Assembly (NCBI GenBank): GCA_016789265.1
Contig: JAEUQK010000022.1
Span: 1-64,000 of the forward strand
DNA length: 64,000 bases
Source: Blastocatellia bacterium
GTDB taxonomy: Bacteria > Acidobacteriota > Blastocatellia > Pyrinomonadales > Pyrinomonadaceae
Reading direction: 5' to 3'
A program made the translations under genes and the position numbers. Under the pieces are notes generated by a model that was not told where the DNA came from, searched no databases, and saw nothing but the letters and a program-made list of their open reading frames with translations. Below are positions 27,195 through 35,575 of the stretch, one piece after another (within the stretch, counting starts at the first letter, position 1; each line of letters begins with the position of its first letter).

Positions 27195-28619
27195 CTAAAC
27201 GGTACCGTCATCATAAGATGTGTCGACAGCCGGCGTGCTCATATCAACGCTTGAATCGAACCCGCTGTCAACCATTCCCGCGTCATAGGTCGAGCCCATG
27301 TCCGCCATTCCCGCGTCATAGGTCGAGCCCATGTCCGCCATACCGGCGTCATAGGAACCTCCGGTGTCGACAGCCGAAGACGGGTCGAAATCATACATAT
27401 CCGACGCAGGGTCTGCCTGGGCCGCGTATGTATCAGCGGTCTCCTGATATTCCCCGGCCTGGTCCAGGTTTCTTTCGACGCCCTCCATATCACCTTGCGC
27501 GGCGTACCACTCGGCGTTATCGACCGCCGAATCTGCATTCTTCTCGTTCCAAACAGCGTTGTCGAGGTTGGATACATCTTGATCAGATTGACCGGTGTGG
27601 TCGTCACCGCCGGCAAGATAGTCGGCATCGCCAGTAGCATAGGCGGCATTCTGAGCATCTTCCTTTGCGGCCTCGTAGTCGCCTTGCGCGATATGTTCAG
27701 CTTGCTGCGTTCGGTAATCCTCCGCGATATCCTGCTTCCATGCTGCATTTTCCATATCGCCTGAATCTGAAGCACCGAGCATGCTGCTGTCGCCCGCCTC
27801 ATACGCTTCATTCTCTGCAACTTCACGTGCTTCGGCGGCCGCTGCATAATCGCCTTGAGCGACAAATTCGTCAGCGGAAGCCTGAGCATCGCGAGCAGCC
27901 TCGGCATGAGCTTCCTGTGCCGCGGTTTCTGCTGCGGCATCATCAGTAGGGGTCGATGCCGTGTCATCGACCGACGATGCAGCCAGATCGGGCGACGCAA
28001 CGCCGGCATCAAGCGGCACATCATCGACCGTTGAAACACCCGGGTCAAACGCCGGTTCCGAGATCGGAAAGCCGTCTGCCCCGACGGTGAATTCGACCGA
28101 ATTTGTCGAGATCTCGTCCTCCGTCGGCAATCCCGCATCTGCCTCCATCTCGAAGTCGGAATCTTCATCTTCGACGGCCTCGGCGAGTTCGAACTCACCG
28201 TCGCCGTTTGAGTCTTCCATGACGGTGTCAAACTCTCCGTCATTGTCAGTGTCTGCGACAGCAACATCCAATGTGCCGTCGCCATCAGTATCGACAGCGA
28301 TCACATCGACATCTCCATCGCCATCAGAATCTGTTACGCCTGTATCGACGATGCCGTCAGCATTCGTGTCGGCAACGACTGTATCGATCGTTCCGTCAGC
28401 ATTAGTATCAGACGCGGAAACATCGAGCGTTCCGTCGTTATCAGTGTCCGCATAGACGGTCGTTACTTCACTAGTTCCGTCGTCAAATAAGGCATCGACG
28501 ACGTCTTCGACGAGCGTTCCGTTATCCGCGTTATCGGCCTGTGCCGTTGTGATCTCAAACTCGGTCTCGGTCCCGTCCGAGGCAGTTTCTGTTACTATTA
28601 CTGGGTCTTCAGTCGGCAT
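27195..28619 (-). CDS. Asp/Ala-rich repeat protein with calcium-binding-type loops; function unknown
   Basis: The 474-residue acidic protein has no signal peptide or transmembrane segment and is not a recognised family. Residues 58-148 hold seven tandem DxDxDGxxD-type loops (e.g. DTDNDGTLD, DSDGDGDVD, DSNGDGEFE), like dockerin or thrombospondin type-3 calcium loops. Residues 230-420 are Ala/Glu-rich with helical TPR-like rhythm (FVAQGDYAAAAEAREVAENEAYEAGD, HIAQGDYEAAKEDAQNAAYATGD, WYAAQGDMEGVERNLDQAG). The C-terminus has 11-residue repeats (STYDAGMADMG). It overlaps the stop of the zinc-ribbon protein by 11 bases, so it is translated from the same message. Calcium binding is inferred. Confidence 0.7.
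   Translation of the reverse strand: MPTEDPVIVTETASDGTETEFEITTAQADNADNGTLVEDVVDALFDDGTSEVTTVYADTDNDGTLDVSASDTNADGTIDTVVADTNADGIVDTGVTDSDGDGDVDVIAVDTDGDGTLDVAVADTDNDGEFDTVMEDSNGDGEFELAEAVEDEDSDFEMEADAGLPTEDEISTNSVEFTVGADGFPISEPAFDPGVSTVDDVPLDAGVASPDLAASSVDDTASTPTDDAAAETAAQEAHAEAARDAQASADEFVAQGDYAAAAEAREVAENEAYEAGDSSMLGASDSGDMENAAWKQDIAEDYRTQQAEHIAQGDYEAAKEDAQNAAYATGDADYLAGGDDHTGQSDQDVSNLDNAVWNEKNADSAVDNAEWYAAQGDMEGVERNLDQAGEYQETADTYAAQADPASDMYDFDPSSAVDTGGSYDAGMADMGSTYDAGMADMGSTYDAGMVDSGFDSSVDMSTPAVDTSYDDGTV
27273..27355. repeat. 33-base tandem repeat (2.5 copies) within the Asp-rich gene
   Basis: Two identical 33-base units (27273-27305 and 27306-27338) begin with CATTCCCGCG, followed by a partial third (27339-27355). 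On the coding strand they encode the 11-residue STYDAGMADMG repeat. The perfect identity suggests recent slippage or unequal exchange. Confidence 0.9.
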
Positions 28620-30063
28620 AGTTCATATTCTCCTGATTTCTGGCCCTTTCCTCGGCGGCTTTCACTGCCTTTAAGGGCTTAGCGTTCTTCTTTATCACTG
28701 TGATCACCGCACAGCCGGGATCTGGACATTTTACCGGAAGCTGAGTTTTTCCTTCCAGCACAGTTTTCGGGATCCGAAGCGGCTTGCCGCAGCCCGAACA
28801 CTTGATCCTGACCACGTCAGTTGACGGATTAGTCAAGGGCTTTTGCGGAGACGCACGCTTAATGGTTTCCGAAATGAGAGACAAGTATCGCTTCAGTTCT
28901 TCGCTCTGAGCGTATTGAGAGAGCAGTTTCAATCTGGGCCCGAGATACGGTGTTGACGACGTGGTCAGTTCCGATAGCTTTGAATATGAATCGTCCTCTT
29001 CAGATTGCTGCTCCAGCCATGCATCGATATTCAACTGGCGATACATGAACGACGATTTCAAGGACCACGAAAGCAAAACCCTGCGGGCGACTTCTTCGTT
29101 GCCGACAGCGAGCATGCCGGCTCGGTCCGCCGTTATTTCAGCCTGACGCGCCCATGCAAGCAGCGGCATTTCTATCGCGCCGCCGACCAGTGCGGTAGGA
29201 CTCAAGATAGCATTGAAAATGCCGCCCGCCATGAATCCTTTTGCCGGCCCTTGTTCGCCGAGGAAGAAACGAATTACTGTTTTCCAAAGCGCGTGGCCAG
29301 CCCTGCAGTGGCCCATTTCCCTCGCAAGAAGGAACAACATATCGACCGCCTGAAAATTTCCTGCGAGAGCCGAACCAACAACAACGAACGAATCTTTGTC
29401 GCTGCCGAAGGTAAGCATGTCCCACGGCCGTTCGCCGGACAGATAAACGTCCGGCATGTGCGACATTCCGAGGATCCGGGCCGCTCTTACCGCCTGCCCG
29501 TATATCTGCGGCATTTGTTTTTCACCGAGCAAAACCCCATTGAACGAAACCTCGACCCAACGGCGTCCGACCTTCTCCGAAACTGCCTTTGCTGCGGCAT
29601 TCAGCGGCGTCATTGAACGAAGCACTGCCATCGCTTTCGCGTCCGCGGCCCACGCAAAGGCCGAACTATCGACTTGGTATCCGGGAACAATAGGCCTTAG
29701 CCAGCGACACTCCTTACAAACAACCGCCTTTTCCGGCAGACCCTGACCATAACCGCCGCAAGTGCGGCAGATCACAGGTTGGATCCGCGGCTGGTATCGC
29801 ATCTGCTGGATCGGAGGCTGTTGATATTGCTGTTGCTGAAATTGCTGGGGCTGGGAGGCAACCGGTGTTACAGGTTGCTGCGCTGCAACGTTTTGAGCAA
29901 GTGGAGGAGCGACCATCTGTTGCGGCGACACCGCGTTCTGCACCGGTTGCGGCGGCTGAGAGGTCAGGACCGGAACCCCGCAGTATATGCAGAATTTGGT
30001 CCCGGCAGCAGGCTGCTTGTGACCGTTTTGACAGATCGGCGCGTTTTGAACCTGTTCAGCCAT
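28609..30063 (-). CDS. Zinc-ribbon protein with degenerate M48 peptidase-like domain
   Basis: The 484-residue protein has an N-terminal zinc ribbon (CxNGH...FCIYCG), a Gln/Pro-rich linker (residues 35-95), and a second Cys cluster (CRTCGG...CKEC). An M48-like domain follows with AREMGHCRAGH in place of HExGH and EITADRAGM for the third ligand. The C-terminus has another CxxC pair (CSGCGKPLRI, CPDPGC). The first catalytic histidine is Arg, so classical zinc proteolysis is doubtful. No signal peptide is present; weak hydrophobic stretches near GGIFNAILSPTALVGGAIEM may be membrane-associated. It sits between a zinc-ribbon membrane protein (9 bases upstream) and the Asp-rich protein (11-base overlap). 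Confidence 0.72.
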   Translation of the reverse strand: MAEQVQNAPICQNGHKQPAAGTKFCIYCGVPVLTSQPPQPVQNAVSPQQMVAPPLAQNVAAQQPVTPVASQPQQFQQQQYQQPPIQQMRYQPRIQPVICRTCGGYGQGLPEKAVVCKECRWLRPIVPGYQVDSSAFAWAADAKAMAVLRSMTPLNAAAKAVSEKVGRRWVEVSFNGVLLGEKQMPQIYGQAVRAARILGMSHMPDVYLSGERPWDMLTFGSDKDSFVVVGSALAGNFQAVDMLFLLAREMGHCRAGHALWKTVIRFFLGEQGPAKGFMAGGIFNAILSPTALVGGAIEMPLLAWARQAEITADRAGMLAVGNEEVARRVLLSWSLKSSFMYRQLNIDAWLEQQSEEDDSYSKLSELTTSSTPYLGPRLKLLSQYAQSEELKRYLSLISETIKRASPQKPLTNPSTDVVRIKCSGCGKPLRIPKTVLEGKTQLPVKCPDPGCAVITVIKKNAKPLKAVKAAEERARNQENMNYAD

Positions 30064-30072
30064 ATAAATGAG

Positions 30073-30471
30073 TTAGTAATAATATGGGTTAGACGCAGCC
30101 ATCATCGAAAGCAGGATCCAAATTATGTACCCGCCGATGTGAAGCAGAGACGATGCGACGCCGCCCCAAAGTCCGACCTGAGCCATCCATTTTCCGCCCT
30201 CGGGCGACTGCCCTTTCTTGATAGCGTCAAGTTCCATCCAACCGACGATCGCCGCCGGAATTCCTGCAAACGGCCCGCAGCAGATAAGCGCTACGATCGC
30301 GAGCACAAGGGCAATTGTAGCCTTTTGCCCTGTTCCGCCGGCGGGCGGCGGTTGACCGACCGCCTGTTGGGCACCGATCGTCGGTCCGGAAGACAGCGGC
30401 GAAGAGCAATTTTGGCAGAACATCGCTTCGGCGATGTTGGGCTGGTTACATTTCGGGCACGTTTTAGTCAT
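30073..30471 (-). CDS. Zinc-ribbon membrane protein with DUF4190-like domain
   Basis: This 132-residue protein begins with a zinc ribbon (CPKCNQPN...FCQNCSSPL), then a Pro/Gly linker. Two hydrophobic hairpins follow (IALVLAIVALICCGPFAGIPAAIVGW and the GLWGGVASSLLHIGGYIIWILL region) in the DUF4190 style, with a C-terminal NPYYY. The ribbon should face the cytoplasm. It is first of a three-gene minus-strand unit and shares the zinc-ribbon theme with the next gene. No function is known for the family. Confidence 0.75.
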   Translation of the reverse strand: MTKTCPKCNQPNIAEAMFCQNCSSPLSSGPTIGAQQAVGQPPPAGGTGQKATIALVLAIVALICCGPFAGIPAAIVGWMELDAIKKGQSPEGGKWMAQVGLWGGVASSLLHIGGYIIWILLSMMAASNPYYY

Positions 30472-30660
30472 GATTCAAGAATGGTCGCTTCACGACCCCT
30501 ACCGACAATGTCATTTGATCGGTCGGGCCATCATTTAGTTCCTCCGACTCTAATAGCGGAAAAACCGATGATCGGGTGACAATGAATTATCTGGTTGCAG
30601 TGCTACTATAGCTCAAGTTCGATTTATTAGAAAGCCGATCTCAGCGCTCCTTAAAATTCA

Positions 30661-32184
30661 ATGTCACACAGCGGTAAGACGACCCTGGAAAATTACGTAG
30701 GTGGTGTTTTGTCAGCGCCGGGCTCGCGCGAATATCTTGATAATTTCAACCCCGCGACGGGCGAAGTCTATTCGCAGATCCCGGATTCGGATGAGGGTGA
30801 CGTACAGCGTGCAGTAGAGGCAGCAAAGAATGCGTTTCCGGTTTGGTCGAACACTTCACCGGAGGATCGATTCACCATCCTGATGCGGCTTGTTGAACTG
30901 ATAGAACGCGACCTGGAGGAGTTAGCGCTTGCTGAATCCATAGATAATGGAAAGCCGGTCTCACTCGCAAGGAACGCCGATATTCCGCGGGCAATCGCCA
31001 ACTTCCGATTTTATGCAACGGCGGCAATGCACACGGCAAATGAATCGCACGATACGGTCGGCCAAAACGCGATAAATTACACGCTGCGTCAGCCGATAGG
31101 TGTTGTGGGCTGTATAAGCCCGTGGAATCTGCCGCTTTATCTGTTTACTTGGAAGATCGCCCCCGCGATCGCCGCCGGCTGTACGGTCGTCGCAAAGCCG
31201 AGCGAGGTCACGCCGATGACCGCATATATGCTTTCGAAACTCTGCATCGAAGCCGGTTTGCCGGCCGGCGTTTTGAACATAGTACACGGCACCGGGCCAA
31301 AGGTCGGGTCCGCGATCATAGCCCATCCGGAAGTGAAGGCTATCTCGTTCACGGGAGGCACAAAGACCGGCGAAGAGATCGCCCGCACCGCGGCGCCGAT
31401 GTTCAAGAAACTTTCGCTCGAACTCGGCGGCAAAAACCCGAATATCATTTTTGCGGACTGTAATTATGAGGAGATGCTCGCTACGACGGTCCGCTCGTCT
31501 TTCTCGAATCAGGGCGAGATCTGTCTGTGCGGTTCTCGGATCTTTGTTGAGCGGCCGCTGTACGAGAAGTTCAAGAGCGATCTTGTCGCGCGCGCGGCCG
31601 CACTGAAGGTCGGTGACCCGCTGGAAGCGAAAACGGACGTCGGCGCGATCGTCTCAAAGCAGCATTTCGACAAGATAATGTCTTATATCGAGCTGGCAAG
31701 ACAAGAAGGCGGCACGATCCTTTGCGGCGGCCACGCATTGGATCTAACCACAGAGACGCAGAGAAGCGTAGAATCAAAGGCGGAAACACGACCGGTAGGG
31801 GGTGTGTCTTCTGACCGCAAGTTAGGCGGATGGTATATTGAGCCAACGATAATTGAAGGCCTTTCGCCCGACTGCAGAACCAATCAGGAAGAGATCTTCG
31901 GTCCCGTTGTAACGATCATGCCATTCGACACTGAGGAAGAAGTACTGGATCAGGCAAACGGTGTCAGATACGGCCTTAGCGCTACTGTTTGGACCGAAAA
32001 TCTTTCGCGGGCTCATCGTTTCGCCGCGAAACTGGAATCAGGGATCGTTTGGATCAACTGCTGGCTGCTCCGCGATCTGCGAACACCTTTCGGCGGCGTA
32101 AAAGACAGCGGATTGGGCCGCGAAGGCGGTTTTGAAGCGTTACGATTTTTTACTGAGGAAAAAAATATCTGTATTCGGATCTAG
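30661..32184 (+). CDS. Aldehyde dehydrogenase, 2-aminomuconate/2-hydroxymuconate semialdehyde type, with in-frame insertion
   Basis: The 507-residue protein is a full NAD-dependent aldehyde dehydrogenase. It has the oxyanion motif SPWNLPLYLFTWK, coenzyme contacts VAKPSE and FTGGTKTG, the general-base Glu in LELGGKNPN, and the catalytic Cys in QGEICLCGSR. The dibasic cofactor site and the SPWNLP-INC-W pattern are those of muconate semialdehyde dehydrogenases. The window also holds 3-hydroxyanthranilate dioxygenase, ACMS decarboxylase and a RidA protein, so it most likely makes 2-aminomuconate in tryptophan breakdown. About 27 extra residues (starting LDLTTETQRS) interrupt the loop before GGWYIEPT. 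They are encoded at 31741-31826 by repeat-like DNA. Confidence 0.88.
   Translation: MSHSGKTTLENYVGGVLSAPGSREYLDNFNPATGEVYSQIPDSDEGDVQRAVEAAKNAFPVWSNTSPEDRFTILMRLVELIERDLEELALAESIDNGKPVSLARNADIPRAIANFRFYATAAMHTANESHDTVGQNAINYTLRQPIGVVGCISPWNLPLYLFTWKIAPAIAAGCTVVAKPSEVTPMTAYMLSKLCIEAGLPAGVLNIVHGTGPKVGSAIIAHPEVKAISFTGGTKTGEEIARTAAPMFKKLSLELGGKNPNIIFADCNYEEMLATTVRSSFSNQGEICLCGSRIFVERPLYEKFKSDLVARAAALKVGDPLEAKTDVGAIVSKQHFDKIMSYIELARQEGGTILCGGHALDLTTETQRSVESKAETRPVGGVSSDRKLGGWYIEPTIIEGLSPDCRTNQEEIFGPVVTIMPFDTEEEVLDQANGVRYGLSATVWTENLSRAHRFAAKLESGIVWINCWLLRDLRTPFGGVKDSGLGREGGFEALRFFTEEKNICIRI
31741..31826 (+). repeat. In-frame repeat-like insertion inside the aldehyde dehydrogenase gene
   Basis: The stretch encodes LTTETQRS...GGVSSDRK between the usual GG and GWYIEPT positions, where relatives have only a short loop. 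The CTAACCACAGAGACGCAGAG start resembles short interspersed repeats found in many copies in some acidobacterial and related genomes. No second copy was found in this window, so the repeat nature is inferred. Confidence 0.5.
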
Positions 32185-32204
32185 GCATTTCTTACGCGTT
32201 AAGT

Positions 32205-32903
32205 ATGGCGAACTTACGCGAGGAGGCTCGAAAATTCGATATGTTATTGGTACGGATATTGTTTTGGTCATTATTTGCAGTTTTTAGTTACATTGTTGCA
32301 GGAATAGCGGTCTCAGAACTGGTATTTCCGGCGGCAAAACCCGATATTTCACAGTATTTTGATCCGGGTGACCATCTCGTCAGCCGATTTGAAGGGTTTG
32401 ATCAGACGGTCTTATCGGTAAATGACGGTTGGCTGCATTCGCGGCTTGAGGTCGCGCCGCACGCCCCCGGCCCGCCCGAACATTTTCACGAAGCATTCAG
32501 CGAAACGTTTACAGTAAAAAGCGGGACGCTCAGCATCTTAGTGAACGGCGAAAAACGAACGTTGAAAGCTGGTGAGACGATCACGATCCCACCCATGACA
32601 CGGCACAAGCCGTTCAACGAAACGGACGAAACCGTGATCGTGGAAAGTAACGACCCGAAAACTCTGCCAGTAGAGTTCGGTTATCATTTGACGCAGCTTT
32701 ACGGCTTCATGGACAGGTATCCTAATGGGCCAAGTACGCCTCAGATCATGATGCAGCTTTCCGTTTATGGAAGTGACGCCGATTCTTACATTGCCGACGG
32801 CCCGCCGCTCGGTGTGCAGAAAGCGATGCGAGTCGTGATGGCCCCGACCGCACGATTGCTCGGCTATAGAAAATATTATCCGGAGTATAAACCGCGGCCT
32901 TGA
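32205..32903 (+). CDS. Membrane-anchored cupin-domain protein
   Basis: The 232-residue protein has an N-terminal transmembrane anchor (residues 13-38, LLVRILFWSLFAVFSYIVAGIAV). A cupin barrel follows with PPEHFHEAFSETFTVKSG and the second motif LKAGETITIPPMTRHKPF, which give a typical His/His/Glu/His metal site. The C-terminal 70 residues are not recognised. Cupins of this layout include dioxygenases and sugar-binding proteins, so no reaction can be assigned. It starts 20 bases after the aldehyde dehydrogenase, but the anchor argues against a direct role in that cytoplasmic pathway. Confidence 0.7.
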   Translation: MANLREEARKFDMLLVRILFWSLFAVFSYIVAGIAVSELVFPAAKPDISQYFDPGDHLVSRFEGFDQTVLSVNDGWLHSRLEVAPHAPGPPEHFHEAFSETFTVKSGTLSILVNGEKRTLKAGETITIPPMTRHKPFNETDETVIVESNDPKTLPVEFGYHLTQLYGFMDRYPNGPSTPQIMMQLSVYGSDADSYIADGPPLGVQKAMRVVMAPTARLLGYRKYYPEYKPRP

Positions 32904-32937
32904 TCTTTCGTATAACAATAAGCTCTCCGACAAAACT

Positions 32938-34257
32938 ATGAAATTTGCTAATTCACTCTTGATCGCCGCAATTTTGGCGATCACTTCTGTTTCCGCACAG
33001 ATCGATCCTCCGAAGGAATCGGCGATGGACCGGTTCCTTCGCTACGTAAAGATCGACACTCAGTCGGCCGAAGATCAGCCGGCACCGCCGAGCACGAAAA
33101 AACAGCTCGATCTGGCCCGTTTGCTCGAAAAGGAACTGAACGACCTGCCGATGCTGGATGTTCGGATCAGCGAATGGGGGATCGTTTACGCGTATATGCC
33201 CGGCAATTTACCGTCAGGCTCCAACGCGCCGACCATAGGATTCATCGCTCATATGGACACGTCTCCCGCTGTTTCCGGTGCTAACGTCAATCCGATCATC
33301 CACAAGAACTACCAGGGCGGCGATATCGTCCTGCCGAATGACAAGACACAGGTCATCACCGTCGCGCAGAACCCGGATCTGAAGAACCTGATAGGCGATG
33401 ACATCATAACCGCAGACGGAACTACGCTGCTTGGTTCGGACGACAAAGCAGGGATCGCTGAAATAATGACAATGCTGGACATTCTGATCCAGAATCCGCA
33501 AATAAAGCGCCCGCCGATCGCGATCGCATTTACGCCGGACGAAGAGGTCGGCGGCGGCATCGAGAAATTTGATATCAAGGGTTGGGGAGCAAAGTTCGCT
33601 TATACGGTCGATGGCGAACAGCTTGGCGATATTTCAAATGAAACTTGGTCGGCACGCACGGCAACAGTGACGTTTCGCGGCAAATCGACGCATCCGGGCA
33701 CGGCGAAAGGTATCTTGATCAACTCCGCTTATGCGGCCGGTGATTTTCTTTCGCGTTTCCCGACGATGATACCTAACCGGCCCGAGACCACCGAGAAACG
33801 AGAGGGATTTATTCATCCTTATTCGTCAACAATGTCTGAAGAGACATCGACCGTGAAGATCCTACTTCGAAACTTTGACATTAACGGCCTCGCGGCTCAG
33901 GAAGAAGCAGTGAAGAAAGTCATCGCGGAAACCCAAAAGAAGTATCCAAACGTTAAGATAGAATATGGCAGTGTGCTCGGCTACCTGAACATGAAGGAAG
34001 TGTTGAAGGATTACCCGCAATTGACCGACTATGCGATAGAGGCGGCGAAGCGGGCCGGTATTACCGCCGAGCTTAGGCCAATACGCGGCGGCACCGATGG
34101 GTCACGGCTTACTGCGATGGGATTGCCGACGCCAAATCTCTTCACGGGCGGACACAACTTCCACGGAAAGCTCGAATTCAATTCACGTAAAGGCTTGGAG
34201 AAGTCAACTGAAACGCTGGTCAACCTTGTACAGATCTGGGCCGAGCGTTCGAAATAA
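32938..34257 (+). CDS. pepT: Peptidase T-like M20B tripeptidase with a signal peptide
   Basis: The product has 439 residues. After a clear signal peptide (to about SVSAQ, residue 21) it follows PepT closely: MDRFLRYVKIDTQSAE, FIAHMDTSPAVSGANVNPI, LLGSDDKAGIAEIMTML (bridging Asp), FTPDEEVGGGIEKFD (catalytic Glu pair), VDGEQLGDISNETW, PIRGGTDGSRLTAMGLPTPNLFTGGHNFHG. PepT removes the N-terminal residue from tripeptides, normally in the cytoplasm. The secretion signal is the odd point and suggests a periplasmic enzyme, in line with the many exported peptidases nearby. Confidence 0.9.
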   Translation: MKFANSLLIAAILAITSVSAQIDPPKESAMDRFLRYVKIDTQSAEDQPAPPSTKKQLDLARLLEKELNDLPMLDVRISEWGIVYAYMPGNLPSGSNAPTIGFIAHMDTSPAVSGANVNPIIHKNYQGGDIVLPNDKTQVITVAQNPDLKNLIGDDIITADGTTLLGSDDKAGIAEIMTMLDILIQNPQIKRPPIAIAFTPDEEVGGGIEKFDIKGWGAKFAYTVDGEQLGDISNETWSARTATVTFRGKSTHPGTAKGILINSAYAAGDFLSRFPTMIPNRPETTEKREGFIHPYSSTMSEETSTVKILLRNFDINGLAAQEEAVKKVIAETQKKYPNVKIEYGSVLGYLNMKEVLKDYPQLTDYAIEAAKRAGITAELRPIRGGTDGSRLTAMGLPTPNLFTGGHNFHGKLEFNSRKGLEKSTETLVNLVQIWAERSK

Positions 34258-34261
34258 CATC

Positions 34262-34834
34262 ATGAAACGATTTTTACTCTTGGCGATATTCATTGCCGCG
34301 GTTTCCGCGTCGGCGATTGGGCAAGTAACAAGATCTAAGGTCACGGCCGCAATGGCGAAATTTCCGGGCGTCGAAAGATCGGAAATGGAGGCATTGCTCA
34401 CTGCGAAGGTCGCGGTGGGCATCGCTCTTCCGACGTGGCTGCCGACCGGATTCACTCTCGAAAAAATACAGTCGCGCATCGGTCGAAACGTTTCCCTGGA
34501 CGATCGGGAGTTTATCGTCATATATTCGCGAAAGCTAGACAATGGAAAACGTCAGCGATTTGCTCTCGAGGCGGGGTTTGACGGCCTCGGCGGCCTTCCT
34601 TATGACACGACGAAAACCATCCGTACGCCTGTCGGGCCGATCGACCTGATGTATGAACCAAAGGACGAGGACGGTGATAAGCAAAAGAACTACGTGATCA
34701 CGGAATGGTTTACCGTTGGAAAGAACGCTGTTCACTATCTGGGAACCTACGGCGATGGCGAGGACGACAAGTCGGTCACGATCATTTCATTGACCGACAC
34801 CGAGAAAATATTGCGATCGCTGAATAGACTCTAG
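34262..34834 (+). CDS. Secreted hypothetical protein
   Basis: The start at 34262, directly after the PepT stop, gives 190 residues with a signal peptide (MKRFLLLAIFIAAVSASAIGQ-type). Longer readings from 34097 lie inside pepT and are rejected. The mature part has a compact alpha/beta look (ALPTWLPTGFTLEKIQSRIG, REFIVIYSRKLDNGKRQRFALEAGFDGLGG, TPVGPIDLMYEP) and no known family is recognised. Its four-base spacing to pepT suggests co-translation, and a strong terminator follows. Confidence 0.68.
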   Translation: MKRFLLLAIFIAAVSASAIGQVTRSKVTAAMAKFPGVERSEMEALLTAKVAVGIALPTWLPTGFTLEKIQSRIGRNVSLDDREFIVIYSRKLDNGKRQRFALEAGFDGLGGLPYDTTKTIRTPVGPIDLMYEPKDEDGDKQKNYVITEWFTVGKNAVHYLGTYGDGEDDKSVTIISLTDTEKILRSLNRL

Positions 34835-34835
34835 G

Positions 34836-34867
34836 AAAAAGGCGGGCCCGATCATCCCGCCTTTTTT
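34836..34867 (+). terminator. Rho-independent terminator
   Basis: AAAAAGGCGGG (34836-34846) pairs with CCCGCCTTTTT around a nine-base loop, with a T-run at 34862-34867. It ends the pepT unit. The A-run on the other side makes it usable for msrA as well. Confidence 0.85.
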
Positions 34868-34897
34868 CAGTTGTAAATATCCGATCGTCCCACGTGC

Positions 34898-35536
34898 CTA
34901 TGGCGATGGTTTTTCGCGATAGAGACTTGGAAATTTCTGCTTTAATGCCTCGAGCTTTGGCAGATCGTGAGTAACGATATACGGGTCTTTCGGGTTATTT
35001 CTCAAGTTATTCTGGTGATATTTCTCCGCCTCGTAAAATGCGGAGAACGGAACGAGTTGGGTAGCGACAGGTTTGTTGAGGGCATTAGACATATCGATTG
35101 CCATTATGAATGCCTTTGCCGCCGCCTTTTGCTTTTCGTCCTTATAATAGATCACTGAACGGTACTGCGGGCCGACATCCGGCCCTTGGCGATCCACTTC
35201 CGTCGGATCGTGGGCGACCGCGAAAAAAACATAAAGAAGCTGTTCATAGGTGACCTTTGAATCGTCAAATCGGACCTCGACCGATTCGGCATGCTTTGTT
35301 TCACCGGCACTAACGGTCTCATAATCAGCGGTTTCCTTTGAGCCGCCTGAATATCCTGAGCGGACTGCAACGACGCCGGTTACATGTTCAAAAACTGCCT
35401 CTACACCCCAAAAACATCCGCCGGCAAACACGGCAGTTTGTTCAGCGGCCCTTGCTGAAGAAACCGAGATCACGAGCGAACCGATGATCAAGCAATACTT
35501 CACGATCCCACGTATCATATCTATAAAATACCCCAA
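34898..35536 (-). CDS. msrA: Peptide methionine sulfoxide reductase A, exported
   Basis: The 212-residue protein has the MsrA catalytic motif GGCFWGVEAVFEHVTGV, then GYSGG, HAESVEVRFD, DPTEVDRQGPDVGPQYRSVIYY and EKYHQNNLRNNP. It reduces the S-form of methionine sulfoxide in proteins. A hydrophobic leader (CLIIGSLVISVSSARAA) precedes the domain, so it probably acts in the periplasm. The start may be the internal Met (MIRGIVKYC) six codons later. It diverges from the RidA gene with a 39-base gap that contains a TATAAA-like element. Confidence 0.93.
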   Translation of the reverse strand: MGYFIDMIRGIVKYCLIIGSLVISVSSARAAEQTAVFAGGCFWGVEAVFEHVTGVVAVRSGYSGGSKETADYETVSAGETKHAESVEVRFDDSKVTYEQLLYVFFAVAHDPTEVDRQGPDVGPQYRSVIYYKDEKQKAAAKAFIMAIDMSNALNKPVATQLVPFSAFYEAEKYHQNNLRNNPKDPYIVTHDLPKLEALKQKFPSLYREKPSP

Positions 35537-35575
35537 CTTTTTGATTTTATTCGCCTCAGTGTGGAAGATAGATGT

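Noticed and set aside
27273..27355. Possible CRISPR-like array
   Set aside because: The units are directly adjacent without spacers and lie in frame in a gene, so this is a coding tandem repeat.
27239..28285. Long 348-residue open frame in another frame of the Asp-rich gene
   Set aside because: It lies wholly inside the Asp-rich gene on the same strand, is full of Met/Arg/Pro from frame-shifted repeats, and has no ribosome-binding site. It is a compositional shadow.
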